This document shows positions 43,231-53,478 of a DNA stretch of 64,000 bases, piece by piece. Within the stretch, counting starts at the first letter, position 1, and each line of letters opens with the position of its first letter. The notes beneath the pieces were generated by a model. The model searched no databases and was not told the DNA's origin. It saw only the letters and a list, made by a program, of their open reading frames with translations. The DNA comes from Muscardinus avellanarius (lineage: Eukaryota > Chordata > Mammalia > Rodentia > Gliridae), in assembly GCA_963383645.1 (NCBI GenBank), contig OY726562.1:2113001-2177000 (forward strand). Direction: 5' to 3'. Made by a program: the position numbers and the translations under genes.

Positions 43231-43288
43231 TTCCTTCTTAGCTATTTTTGTTGTTGTTGTTGTCATTGTTTTCTTTTTCCTTTTCTCT

Positions 43289-43500
43289 CCTTTTTGCAAT
43301 ACTGGGATTGAACCCAGGGCATTCTACCTCTAAGCTATACCACCAGCCCTATTTTTTTTTTTCATTCTTTATTTTGAAACAGAGTCTCACTAAGTCACAA
43401 AGGGCTTCACTAAAGTAGCTGAGGCTGGCTGCGAACCTGTGATGCTCCTGTTCAGCCTCCCAAGTACTGAGATTACAAACATGCACAACTATGCCTGGTT
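43289..43500 (-). mobile_element. dimeric B1-ID SINE, type I
   Basis: Begins ttttgcaatactgggattga and ends catgcacaactatgcctgg. A TTG run and C/T-rich sequence precede it. Confidence 0.9.
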
Positions 43501-43561
43501 TAGCTACATTTTTTATAATACACACTGCTGTAGAAATTATCAATATTGCAGTAAATATTTT

Positions 43562-43760
43562 AGCCAGACGTGGTGGTGCATACCTGTAATCACAGTTCTT
43601 GAGAGGCTGAGACAGGAGGCTCACAGGTTCAAGGACAGCCTCAGCAATAGTGAAACTCGCAGCATCCTAACACCCTGTTTTAGAGTAAAAATAAAATAGG
43701 ACTGGGGGTGTAGCTCAGAGGTAGAATGCTTCTGGGTTCAATTCCCAATGCCACAAAAAT
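43562..43760 (+). mobile_element. dimeric B1-ID SINE, type I
   Basis: From agccagacgtggtggtgcat to tcaattcccaatgccac. Flanks cagtaaatatttta and tagtaaataattta look like a diverged TSD. Confidence 0.92.
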
Positions 43761-43828
43761 ATGTTATAGTAAATAATTTAATGTCATATTAAGTTTAGAT
43801 ACATTATGTTATATGAAAACCAATAAAT

Positions 43829-44033
43829 GAGTCCACGGCGCACACCTATAAACGTGGTACTTGGAAGGCTCAGACAGGAGGCTCTCAGGTTGAAGAATAG
43901 CCTCAGCGATGTGGCAAGTCTTGCAGCGACCTAGCAAGACCCTGCTTCAAAACAAAAACTAAAAAAGGGCTAGAGGTGTAGGTGAGAGGTAAAATGTCCT
44001 TGGGTTCAATCTCCAGTTCCACAAAAAGAAATA
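43829..44033 (+). mobile_element. dimeric B1-ID SINE, type I, diverged
   Basis: From gagtccacggcgcacacct to tcaatctccagttccac. One of the older copies. Confidence 0.87.
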
Positions 44034-44133
44034 AATAGACAAATCTGACTTAGTAACAGGAAATAAGATTCATGCCGGTCGGCATACGAGGCGATATCCC
44101 CTTGTAAATGAAACGAAGCAAGAATGCCTGTTC

Positions 44134-44335
44134 TAAGCCGGGCATGGTGGCGCACACTTGTAATCTCAGTACTTGGGTGGCTGAGACAGGAGAATCGCAG
44201 GTTCGAGGACAGACTCAGATAATTAGTGAGGCCCTCTGCAATTTTGTGGGACCCTGTTTCAAAATAAAGAATGAAAAATAGGGCTGGGGGCGTAGTTCAG
44301 AGATAGAATGTCCCTGGGTTCCATCCCAAATATGA
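44134..44335 (+). mobile_element. dimeric B1-ID SINE, type I
   Basis: From aagccgggcatggtggcgca to gttccatcccaaatatg, ending in the purine tract. Confidence 0.92.
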
Positions 44336-44379
<44 letters not shown>

Positions 44380-44517
44380 AGAAGAAGGAAGGAAGGAAGG
44401 AAGGAAGGAGAAGAATAAGAAGGAGGAGGAGGAGGAGGAGGAGGAGGAGGAGGAGGAGGAGGAGGAGGAGGAAAGGAAGGAAGGAAGGAAGGAAGGAAGG
44501 AAGGGAGGGAAGGAAGG
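44336..44517. repeat. purine tract (GAAA, GGAA, GGA)
   Basis: About 180 bases of almost pure purine: GAAA units, GGAA units, about 16 GGA units and again GGAA units. It grew from the tail of the preceding SINE. Confidence 0.95.
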
Positions 44518-44612
44518 ACACCTGCTGTAGAGGAGTGTCTGCATCCAGCAAGACCTGTGAGCGCTACTGAGGCACACTTGACCTCTTTTTGTCTCTTTTA
44601 CTTGGGGCACAG

Positions 44613-44793
44613 GATGTTGCAGCCACAGAAAATGGAGACAGCTGGTCGGGTGCCGTGGCCCTCACTCCCCAGCATTTTGCAAGATGCCAGGCTCCCCAGC
44701 AGCAGCTTCAAGAACGAGGCCAGTGTTGGCAGGAGGACCATCTTAACGCCAAGCACCACGTGGACTAAGCATCGCTCCCAAACGCGGGACCAG
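44613..44793 (+). other. exon-like segment, unidentified
   Basis: A good acceptor (pyrimidine-rich stretch then ggcacag at 44612) and donor (cag|gtagga at 44793/44794) bound 181 bases that are open in one plus-strand frame. The frame holds MLQPQKMETAGRVPW and SVGRRTILTPSTTW. No family is recognised and the composition is not strongly coding. It could be a non-coding exon or chance. Confidence 0.2.
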
Positions 44794-44943
44794 GTAGGAA
44801 GTAATTATCTCAAGGGAAAGAGAAAGAGCGCACTCACGCCTCACCTCACCCGTGTGTGAAGGAGCAGTGCCCGCGGGAGCCCCGGCATGGCACTGCTGCT
44901 CTCCTGCACCCAGGAGACCAACGCCTTTAGATTAGTACAGGTA

Positions 44944-45156
44944 GCCAAGCATGGTGGCGCACGCTTGTCATCCCAGCATTTGGGAGGCTGAGACAGGAGG
45001 CTGACAGTTCGAAGCCAGACTCAGCTACTTAGTGAGGCCCTTTGCAACTCAGAGAGACCCTGTTTCAAAATAAAGAATAAAAAGTAGGGCTGGGGGTATA
45101 GCTCAGAGGTAGAATGCCTCTGGGTTCAATCCCCTGTACTGTCAAAAAAAAAAAAA
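44944..45156 (+). mobile_element. dimeric B1-ID SINE, type I
   Basis: From agccaagcatggtggcgcac to tcaatcccctgtactg with a 13-base A tail. Confidence 0.93.
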
Positions 45157-45468
45157 ATCAGATCTTTTTATACAATGTTATTTTGCTTTCTGAGTTTATC
45201 AATTCTTTATTTTTAGGAATGTCAGAAATCAAACAGTATCCTTTCTTATCCCATTTAAATACTCAAATCTATGGAAAATGTTTATAATAGTTAACACTAT
45301 TCATAAATAGTAACAGAAAATTTACTTAATTCTGCATGCTAAAGAACATTAAACACTTAAAATAGTTTAAAAAAGCAAATTACTGCGGTTACTAAGAACC
45401 CACTCTATGTTTCTCTCTATGAGGACAGAAAGTTTAAGACTTTGAAATAAACTGCTGTGTATGAAGCT

Positions 45469-45473
<5 letters not shown>
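45157..45473. other. no recognised feature
   Basis: AT-rich unique interval. Confidence 0.35.

Positions 45474-45525
<52 letters not shown>
45474..45525. repeat. (GA)n microsatellite
   Basis: About 25 GA units in unique sequence. Confidence 0.95.
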
Positions 45526-45528
<3 letters not shown>

Positions 45529-45990
45529 AACTTGTGGTCGCTTTTCTTTCAACTGAATAACATTTTACTAGAAAAGGGCTTGTCTGACCTGCTGAATCAT
45601 CACTGAAGGATGCCATTTCTTGTTTTAGATTTTAAAAAAGACCTATTGTTCACTTTAATAATTTCATCTCTCCTTCAGCTGCTCCTTCTCAGTCCCTCCC
45701 TCCTCCGCTGTATCCTCCTCCTTAGTCTTTTTTTCATTGAGATGATGGGCTTTAAAATTACACAAAGAAATCACATATCCCACAACGAAATTAGCAGCTC
45801 TCAAAATGGCTTTTTGTGTTTGGCTTAATTTATCTTTTCTTTTCTTGTCTGTAGATAATGCCTGTTGTTTCTCTCCAAGGGAGGTGAAGTGGTATTGTGG
45901 CTTGCCTCCACGGGTAAAGTGGAAGTAGGGTTGCTGTTGAGATGTTGTCAGTTTACTCTTGAAGGAAGTTTCTGGACTTATGTGGGATGT
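45526..45990. other. no recognised feature
   Basis: A plus-strand frame at 45610-45828 is hydrophobic near its start, but it is short and unsupported. Confidence 0.3.
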
Positions 45991-45991
45991 G

Positions 45992-46565
45992 TATTAGTCA
46001 GGGTTCTAGAGAAAATTGGAAAAACAGAACCAAAAGGAAGTTAGGTAGAAAAACAATAGATAAATAGATGATAGATAGTTGATAGACAGATGATAGGCAG
46101 ACAGACAGACAGATAGAAAGACAGACAGACAGAAAGACAGATAGATGATAGCTAATTTTAAGGAGTTGGCTCATACATGGGGGTACAGCTGGTGAGTTCA
46201 AGATTTGCAGGGCAGGATATCAGGTAGAAACCTGCCTTAAAGGCAGCCTGGCCTCTGGCAGAAGCCCCTCTTTTGGGGGGAAATCAGTCTTTTTCTACTA
46301 AAGCCTTTAGCTGATTGGATGAGGCACACACATATTTCTAAGGGTAATTTGCTTTACTTAAAGTGCACTGAGACTTAAATGTTAATCAGTACAGCAACTT
46401 GTAGAATAAAGTTAGATCAGAGGTCCGGGTATCCAAGGCGACACATCAAATTAGCTATCATGGTGGCCGGGACCTTCCTGCAGGGAGATGTCACTCCGTG
46501 TCCCGTGACCAACCTTGTCAGAATAAACAGACTGGCCCCGTGATACAGTGCAGCAGACACGCTTC
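45992..46565 (+). repeat. copy B of an interspersed repeat, near full length
   Basis: Starts tattagtcagggttctagag, passes a GATA/GACA expansion, continues through aaggagttggctcatacatg, gctgattggatgagg and acacatcaaattagctatca. It then extends about 100 bases through aataaacagactggcccc, as in copy A at 35384. The family is widespread in mammals; its name is uncertain to me. Confidence 0.75.
46053..46146. repeat. (GATA)n/(GACA)n microsatellite
   Basis: Mixed GATA and GACA units expanded inside the interspersed repeat. Confidence 0.93.
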
Positions 46566-47049
46566 CCTTCTCTCCCTGAATTAGCCAGAAGCTTTAAAAT
46601 ATATCTTACAAGTTGCAGTTTGGCGCCCTCCATTTCAGGACATTTAGAAGGGCAGTTGTTTCTCCAGTTGCTTGTCGTTTTGCCAGTCAATAGCAATTAC
46701 TTTTGCTCGCAAAGCTGGCAGAACCCTTTCCCCAAGCTTTGCAGTCCTGAAATGTTCTTTTACAACTCACCCTTAGCACGAGGGTGTGAATCCAGGGGTA
46801 ACAGTCATCTGTTTACCCGTGTTTCCTGGTAATTCCAGTTCTCCAGTTACACTGAGCTTCTAATATCTGTCCCCAACTGTGTCTTATATATGTAATAAGA
46901 GCAACTGAATTAGAGCTGGGGAAAGACAGGAAGCTTTGAATCAGAGCTGGGGTAAGATGAGAAGTTTCTTTGGATCCTAATTTCTCCCAAAGCTCTGAGA
47001 AATCCCATCCTCATCCCCAGGGCTTCAGCTCACGGAAATTTCTCTCTTT
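46566..47049. other. no recognised feature
   Basis: Unique-looking interval. Confidence 0.35.
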
Positions 47050-47084
47050 CCCTCCTTCCCTCCCTCCCTCCCTCCCTCCCTCCC

Positions 47085-47129
<45 letters not shown>
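47050..47129. repeat. (CCTT/CCCT)n-(GT)n compound microsatellite
   Basis: A C/T tetranucleotide run to about 47086 is followed by about 21 GT units. Confidence 0.95.
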
Positions 47130-47132
<3 letters not shown>

Positions 47133-47262
47133 GGGGAAGGTAAACAGAAACTGAGAGGACATAAAATAAAGGGGGGATTGGACTTCCTATTTTTTTCCAA
47201 TAATGTATTGGCTCCAGTCCCTCTTCTTTAGTTGTTCATTTGTTCATTAACTCTCCTGTTGG

Positions 47263-47457
47263 AGCCAGGTGTGGTGGTGTACACTTGTAATCCCAGGACT
47301 TGGGAGGCTTAAACAGGAGGATCACAGGTTCACGGCTAGCCTGTTACCTGGTGAGGCCCTCCACAACTTAGTGAGACCCTGTTTCAAAATAAAAAATAAA
47401 AAATAGGGCTAGGGGTATAGCTCAGAGGAAGAATGCTGCTAGGTTCACTCCCCAGTA

Positions 47458-47460
<3 letters not shown>
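47263..47460 (+). mobile_element. dimeric B1-ID SINE, type I
   Basis: From agccaggtgtggtggtgtac to ttcactccccagtaccac. Confidence 0.92.

Positions 47461-47506
<46 letters not shown>
47461..47506. repeat. (CA)n microsatellite
   Basis: About 23 units in the tail of the preceding SINE. Confidence 0.95.
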
Positions 47507-47507
<1 letters not shown>

Positions 47508-47716
47508 CACATGATGAACATCATGAAACCACCACCTAAGCCAGGATCCCAGACATTACCAGGAACCGAAGCCTCCTCTTGTATTTCTCCCTCATCCTGA
47601 CCCCATCCTTCCCCTAAATGTAATTATTCTGAATTTGACACTATCCTCCCACTTCTTCTCTGTCTCTGCCACTGTTTACTGTAGGGAGCTCATACCAGTT
47701 TTAGAAAGTCAATTGT

Positions 47717-47913
47717 GGCCAGGCATGGTGGCACACATTTGTAATCCAGGACTTGGGAGGCTGAGACAGGAGGATCTCAGGTTTGCAGCCAGCCTCAGCA
47801 ATCTAGCGAGACTGTCAGCAATTTAGCAAGACTCTGTTTTAAAATAAAAAAATAAAAAGGGCTGGGAGTATAGCCTGGAGGTAGAATGCCTCTGGGTTCA
47901 ATCCCCAGTACTA
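47717..47913 (+). mobile_element. dimeric B1-ID SINE, type I
   Basis: From ggccaggcatggtggcacac to ttcaatccccagtactat. Confidence 0.92.
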
Positions 47914-47914
47914 T

Positions 47915-47983
<69 letters not shown>
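47914..47983. repeat. (CA)n-(GA)n compound microsatellite
   Basis: About 6 CA units, then about 28 GA units, in the tail of the preceding SINE. Confidence 0.95.
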
Positions 47984-47991
<8 letters not shown>

Positions 47992-48204
47992 AGAAGAAGG
48001 AGAGGGAGTGAGGAGGACTGCTCATCAGCTGTGTATACCTCTTTCCAAGTCTGCATATAGTGATGCCATATTCACACTTGAAATCAGCCATCATGGGAGC
48101 ATCTGCCACAGGAACTTAACAAACACCACACAGCCTTCTCCAGCAAGTCAGCTATTAAACACCCACGTGCCCCCGTGTGTGTTTCTAAAGAAAGAATCAA
48201 AATT

Positions 48205-48590
48205 GTGACGTTTGCAGGGAAATGGATGGAACTGGAGAAAATTATGCTAAGTGAGATTAGTCAAGACAAAAAGTAAGAAATCAATGTTCTCCCTAATATG
48301 TGGACTCTAGGGAGAAAAAGGGCCATCGAAGGAGCTCTAGAAGAAGGGGAATCTACAGATGAGCAAGTAAGGCGACTTAACGAGGCGGACGGGAGGGGAA
48401 GAGGGAAGCTCCCTGATGTACACGACGGACATTCACAAACACACCAAAGTCCATCACTAAGCCAAGCATGAGAAGGAGGGCGGGGGGGGATGGGTGGGAA
48501 TCAGGTGATGTGTGCCTGTGTGCCTCCACCATCTTGTCCCCCATTAAGATGGATGGCTACAATGCACCAACAAAAACATAAAAGAACGTT
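48205..48590 (+). mobile_element. LINE-1 3' end fragment
   Basis: Starts tgacgtttgcagggaaatgg, holds atggaactggagaaaattat, gctaagtgagattagtcaag and ttctccctaatatgtggac, and ends near caatgcaccaacaaaaac. A G-rich run (gggcgggggggga) at 48480 lies in the 3' UTR. It is 5' truncated and non-coding. Confidence 0.9.
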
Positions 48591-48609
48591 TCTTTATTTT
48601 GCTGACTTA

Positions 48610-48680
48610 ACGTGTTTCCAACACTTAGAACAGTGCTCAGTACCTAGTAGGCACTAAGTTGTTCAACATGTGAGTAAATA
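48610..48680 (+). mobile_element. MIR 3' end fragment
   Basis: The run acacttagaacagtgctcag...ctagtaggcactaagttg matches the MIR 3' end. Confidence 0.65.
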
Positions 48681-49087
48681 CCCATCGGCTTCCCTAGAGC
48701 CACACGTCTTGTAACCTGGAAGGCGCCCTCCCTGCCTGCAGAAGGAACCCTACCATCTCAGGACCAAGTGAATTCAGCAAATCCCACCTCTTGTAGCAAA
48801 GCTGGGGCTCAGCCACTGTGGTCCCCCACCCGAATCCTAGGGAACGAGACCTGTGTGAGCCGTGCGTCTGCCCCCTAGGCACTCCTGCTGGGACCCTGCC
48901 AGACTTGTAGTTGCCTCTGCAAGGCAGGCAGGAGAGGCGTACTCAAGGGGATGGTGAAGGGAAAATATTTCAAAAGAGAGCATCCCAGATGCACGCTACT
49001 CTCCCCAAGGGAGGCAGCACCAGGGAGGCCGGGTGGTCCTCACAAGTGGGCTGCAGCAAGGGGCGCGTGTCTGCAGGGAATCGAATT
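48681..49087. other. no recognised feature
   Basis: Unique-looking GC-rich interval. Confidence 0.35.
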
Positions 49088-49088
49088 G

Positions 49089-49129
<41 letters not shown>
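49088..49129. repeat. (GTT)n microsatellite
   Basis: About 14 units in unique sequence. Confidence 0.95.
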
Positions 49130-49130
<1 letters not shown>

Positions 49131-49331
49131 ACCATTAGGAGAGGGCAAGCAACAGTCATCAGAGTCTGAAAACATCTCAAACTCTCAGGGATGAGCAGGT
49201 GATTCTAGTCAAATAAGTGTTAATGTCAATAATTGGTTGTATATACACTGAAATCCATTTTTAGAAACTCTACCCCTGGAATACTGAGCTAAATTAGGTT
49301 GTCTATTATCCTGTAACACTCAGAGAGTCAG

Positions 49332-49394
49332 ACGCTGGGGCGTGGCTTAGTGCTAGAGCACTTACCTAACACATGGAAAGACCCTGGGCACCAC
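49332..49394 (+). mobile_element. full-length ID-type monomer
   Basis: Unit cgctggggcgtggcttagtg...acctaacacatgg...ccctgggcaccac. The tRNA-like middle is retained. Confidence 0.75.
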
Positions 49395-49408
49395 ATACAC
49401 ACATACAA

Positions 49409-49557
49409 ACAGAGAGGGGAGAGAGGGGAGAGAGAGGGAGAGACAGAGACAGAGAGAGGAGAGGAGGAGAAGAGGAGAGGAGAGGAGAGTGGGGAGAGGG
49501 GAGAGGGAGAAGGAGGAGGAGGAGGAAGAAGGAGGAGGAGGAAGGAGAGAGAGAGGT
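49409..49557. repeat. purine tract (GA, GGA, GGAGA)
   Basis: About 150 bases of nearly pure purine grown from the tail of the ID monomer. Confidence 0.95.
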
Positions 49558-49589
49558 TATTTTGAGTTAGAGAGTATTTTTGTTTTGGG

Positions 49590-49684
49590 GGGTTTTTGAT
49601 ACTGGAGATTAAACCAGGGGAATTCTACCCCTTAGCTATACCCCCAGCCCTAGGGATTATACGCATGCACCACCATGCCGGGTA
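49590..49684 (-). mobile_element. dimeric SINE with internal deletion
   Basis: The inverted ID half (gatactggagattaaaccag...cccccagccct) joins directly to the head end (gggattatacgcatgcaccaccatgccggg), the whole middle being absent. Confidence 0.8.
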
Positions 49685-49769
49685 AGTTAGAGAGTTATTT
49701 AATGTGTTTTCTAAGAGCAATTATTTAATAATAATGACTTAAATAAGTTTTCGAATAGTTAGAGGTTGG

Positions 49770-49965
49770 AGAAAGTTGGAGGAGCTAAGGACAGTCTACC
49801 TTCGAGCTACACTCCCAGCCCTGTTTTTTATTCTTCATTTTGAAACAGGGTCTCACTAAGTTGAGGAGGGCCTCACTAAGTAACTGACGCTGGCCTCAAA
49901 CCTGCAATCTTCCTGTCTCAGCCTCCCAAGTACTGGGATGACAAGTGTGTGCCACCACACCTGGC
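49770..49965 (-). mobile_element. dimeric B1-ID SINE, type I, 3' truncated
   Basis: From ggacagtctaccttcgagct to tgtgccaccacacctggct. The end of the ID half is missing. Confidence 0.88.
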
Positions 49966-50097
49966 TGAGACATGTGCATTTTTAAACAAATGGAAGCAAA
50001 CCCAAGAAGGAGAAGGAGATTTTGTGGTTGGGTTTTGTTTGTTTGGGGGACTGTTGTTTCTTTGTTATTATTTTTGTTTCCCCAGAAACAAACACTA

Positions 50098-50235
50098 ATA
50101 CCATTTATTGCCACCTAATCTGTGTCTGGCACTGCAATAGATAACTTTCATTTATATTTTTGAATTATTATATTCATTTCATAGATGAGGGCCTGAAAAA
50201 TTGTAAAAAGTTAGCATCTTGACAAAATCAGTCAT
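50098..50235 (+). mobile_element. ancient MIR/L2-type repeat
   Basis: The order of attgccacctaatctgtgtctggcactg (split), tcatttcatagatgagggcctg and ttgttaagtagtacagcag matches the tgtgccaggcactg ... cattttacagatgagg ... agtaagtggcagag layout. Confidence 0.5.
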
Positions 50236-51004
50236 TTGTTAAGTAGTACAGCAGAGAATAAAATGTCCTTGACGTGAATCATCGTGCCTGACAGTGCTGG
50301 CACAAGATGAACCATCAGAAAGGCATCAGAGATACACTCCAAAAAGGCTTGCAGCGATTTCTCGCAAGGGCCGCGTGAATTCATCCCAGCAAAGCCAAGC
50401 CCTGTCTCTAAGGCTTCTCCTCTGTGTTCATTTACTAACACCGATGAGGTGTGGTTAGTAAGAACTAAATTAAGTACCCTGCTAAAGTCAGAGCTCAATG
50501 CAGATGTATTTATTAGTCAGCATCTTTTTCTCCTCTTCCGTGTCCATTTACATTTATTGTGGGGTTTTCAAGTTCTTTCCCTTTGGGAAAGTGAATGATG
50601 GGTCTGTGGATCTCTGTGGTACACACTCTCTTGGGGGTGGTGGTTCTTTCTGGAACCATTTGAGGGAGGGGTGGATGGCTTTTCGACATGAACGCATGCT
50701 GATAAGAAGGATGTTGCACGTGGACAGATAGCACAGGTCCTGCGAGCTTCAGAACTCACGAAGCAGTGCAGTTTGGTGATGCAATAGATGCACGGGCCCC
50801 CGCACCTTCCCTGTGCCCCCCTTCCAAGTCCCTACCGTTAGCTTCCAGCCTGGGCCACCAAGAAGCGCAACCCCTTGTCTCCTCTGTGGTGCGTCATCCA
50901 CTAAGTCCACACCACAGAAAGGAAGCTGAAGCCCGTCAGAACACCTGGACAGATTTTTGTCAGACACTATTACCCTTTATTTCTGTCCCAAAGAGAATCA
51001 TTTA
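50236..51004. other. no recognised gene
   Basis: Unique-looking sequence. Frames at 50498-50759 overlap on both strands. Confidence 0.3.
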
Positions 51005-51140
51005 TGCCCGTACTTGGAAGGCTGAGGCAGGAGGATAGCAGGTTCCAGGCCAGCGCATGGTAACTTAGCAAGACCCTTGTAGAAATGGCGGGGGTTGTAG
51101 CTCAGAGATAGAATGCCCCTTAGGTTTCAGTTTCCCAAAA
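51005..51140 (+). mobile_element. dimeric SINE, shortened
   Basis: From tgcccgtacttggaaggctg through gcgggggttgtagctcagag to ccccttaggtttcagtttcc. Both head and middle are reduced. Confidence 0.8.
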
Positions 51141-52217
51141 CAAAATCATTGACAAACCACTGTCTGTCTGGCAGGTCAAACGGACTTTTAACCAAGCCAT
51201 TGTGTATTCTCCAAGTCCATTGGGTTCTCCTGAAAACCACTGACTATCCCTGGACGGTCCCTATGGAAGTCCTCCCTATAGAGGAAGGGAGGTCTGTGCC
51301 TCTGAATAATCAGGGACTAGTAGAGTCACGCTCCTGTGATTTTCCCTGGGGCTGTGATTTCTGCCCCTCGTTTTGCATGTTAATAACTCTGTACGCCTCT
51401 CCTCCTACTTGATTGATTCCAGTGAACTTGCAGAGGGCAGAAGGGAAATCCCCATTCGTTTCCACATTTCCAGGGAAATCATTCCTGGAAGTTGTGAAGG
51501 TAATAGGACTGATCTGACCCCCGATGGCCTCCTAGAATAACAACATGAGCACCTTCGCGTCTTCCCTTCATTCTTAAAGGATATTTATTGTCTTTGACGC
51601 AGCGCCGTCTTCATGAAGCAGACACACGTGAGTTAATTGAGTAATGGGTACTTGAATTTACACAAATACACACTGGGCTTTATTGTGTGCACGTAAGGTA
51701 CAGTGAGGTGATTGCCGTGTGCCTCATTTGAAAGGATTAGGAAGAACTCCATGAAGAAATGGCAATTGAGCTGAGGTCAGAAGGGAGACAGGAGGAAAGT
51801 CTATAGAGATGAAAGGAAACCACTTCAGGAGGGAAGCACAACACAGGATGGCGGCAAAGAGGGACGGAGAGAGCAGCAGTGTGGCTGCAGCCATAACAGG
51901 GCAGGAGCCATTTACCTTTTTGGGTAAATAACCTCATTCTGGAGCTTTTGAGTGACTCCAATTCTTCTACATAATGTATTAGAAACGCGGGTCCATCTAG
52001 AGTGTGTGCAAGTCGCCGTTCATGTCTTCATCCCGTTAAAGCAGGAAGCTGGTTCCTAAGCGCAAGCATTTGACGAAGCCAGCACCATGCGGTCTGCTCT
52101 TTAATGCCCATACCTGCGGACAACAGCATGGCCTGGCTTGTCCGTGTTCCTAGCCATATACGCGAAGCAAAACTCAAACTGCAAGCATGAAACTTAAGGA
52201 CAGAGGTGCATTCTCAC
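51141..52217. other. unique sequence with an ancient-repeat trace
   Basis: At about 51725-51860 gaactccatgaagaaatggc, attgagctgaggtcagaagg resembles the gaggtgacatttgagctgagacc string of an old mammalian repeat. The rest is unassigned. Confidence 0.4.
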
Positions 52218-52364
52218 CACGAGGGTGGCCATGAAAGTTACCCGAAGCGCTTTGTCGTTGCGTTTTGTTGTGTGTGTTTAGTAGCGCGCCGCTGGGGATG
52301 TTATTCTTGAGGAACAGGTTATCGATGCCCCAGTACAACCAGTGGTCCGGCGGCAAGCCCATCC
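52218..52364 (-). other. exon-like segment, unidentified
   Basis: On the minus strand an acceptor-like tttgctctgtag precedes 52364 and a donor-like gtgaga follows 52218, bounding 147 bases. One frame is open throughout and includes LPPDHWLYWGIDNLFLKNN; the others have stops. The segment is free of repeats and CpG-rich in part. I recognise no family, and the acceptor tract is only moderate. Confidence 0.22.
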
Positions 52365-53064
52365 CTACAGAGCAAAATCAAGCAGCAGAGGAAGGAATTG
52401 GTGGCCAGCGGGTGCTGTACTGTGCCTTAATACAGAGGCAATAGAATACAGTGGTAGCCCCGCTCCCAGGAAAGCGCCTCCCTGTGGTAAATAAATTTCT
52501 GCCCAAGTCCTGTTCCAGTGCGCTGGGAAGAAGCCCCATGATATTTGCCGTTGGAGAGATAAAAGAACAGAGAAAATGGTCAGGAAAGAGGGGTGTCTGT
52601 TTCTGGGATCGAGTGCAGTGGGGTGCACAGCTTCCATTGGAGATGACGGGACAGAAAAGACATGGGTGTAATCGTCATGCACCTGTCCTGGAAGGCTGTT
52701 CTCCTTGACTATCTCTTGCTCCCTGAGGTGTCAAAATGAAGTATTAGGTGTGGGCTTTTCTAATCTTTCTACTAGCTCGTCTTTTTTGGATTTCATAAGC
52801 CGACATTGATAAGTTTCAAATCTAAGAAATGATGTCTGTGGCGCATTGAAGAATCCAGGGAAAACTGAGCGCGGAGCTGAAGGAGTTTCCCATCACGATG
52901 CCCTCTGTCAGGAGTGGCGCCCTGGGCGCCTGTTTGCAGGAGCATCGTCAACAATCCGCTATTGACACGTGTGATCGAGGCCCTGTCCCAGCCCGAGTCT
53001 CAAAGAATCTAGGTGAGGGCTCTGCTTTAATGTCTGTTTATAGATTCCTTGCTGTTCCCCTCCT
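52365..53064. other. no recognised feature
   Basis: Overlapping frames on both strands at 52365-52708, none with a visible domain. Confidence 0.3.
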
Positions 53065-53238
53065 GCCCCTGTACTGGGGATTGAACCCAGGGGTGCTCTG
53101 TCCTGAGCTATCCCCCCCCCCAACTCCTTTTGTTCTTTAAGACAGAGTCTTCCTAAGTTGCCCAGGCTGGCCTCGAACTCTCAGTCCTCCTGCCTCCCTA
53201 GTCTTGTGATTACAGGTGTGCAGCCCTGTACCTGGCCA
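53065..53238 (-). mobile_element. dimeric B1-ID SINE, diverged
   Basis: Begins cctgtactggggattgaacc and ends at the inverted head ttacaggtgtgcagccctgt. The linker and head differ from neighbours (ttgcccaggctggcctcgaa), suggesting an older, more B1-like copy. Confidence 0.85.
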
Positions 53239-53387
53239 CCCAACGTCTTAATAAAATGTTACTCTTTCACTCTAATTCAGTCATCCACCCCCTTAATTTA
53301 AATTAGGATACAAATATAACACAATTTTTTTTTTTAATGCTAGTCTGGTCAGAGCATTGATTTGAGCAGGGGCGAGAGGCTGCTCAC

Positions 53388-53478
53388 CCTTCCCCGACAC
53401 GCCGCGTAGGCCCAGTCAAGCTCCTCGAGCGAGTCCATTCTGGCTGGGTAAACACCAGAGAAGTCTGCAGAGCAGATT
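53388..53478 (-). other. exon-like segment with start codon, unidentified
   Basis: On the minus strand a good acceptor (attcccttttccag) ends at 53479 and a donor (gtgagc) begins at 53387, bounding 91 bases. One frame is open and contains an ATG in fair Kozak context (gccagaatgg) followed by DSLEELDWAYAACRGR, ending on a codon boundary. It could be a first coding exon. I recognise no protein, and its phase does not join in frame with the segment at 52218-52364. Confidence 0.25.

Noticed and set aside
44215..44610. Open frame on the minus strand at 44.2-44.6 kb
   Set aside because: Translation of a purine tract joined to a SINE.
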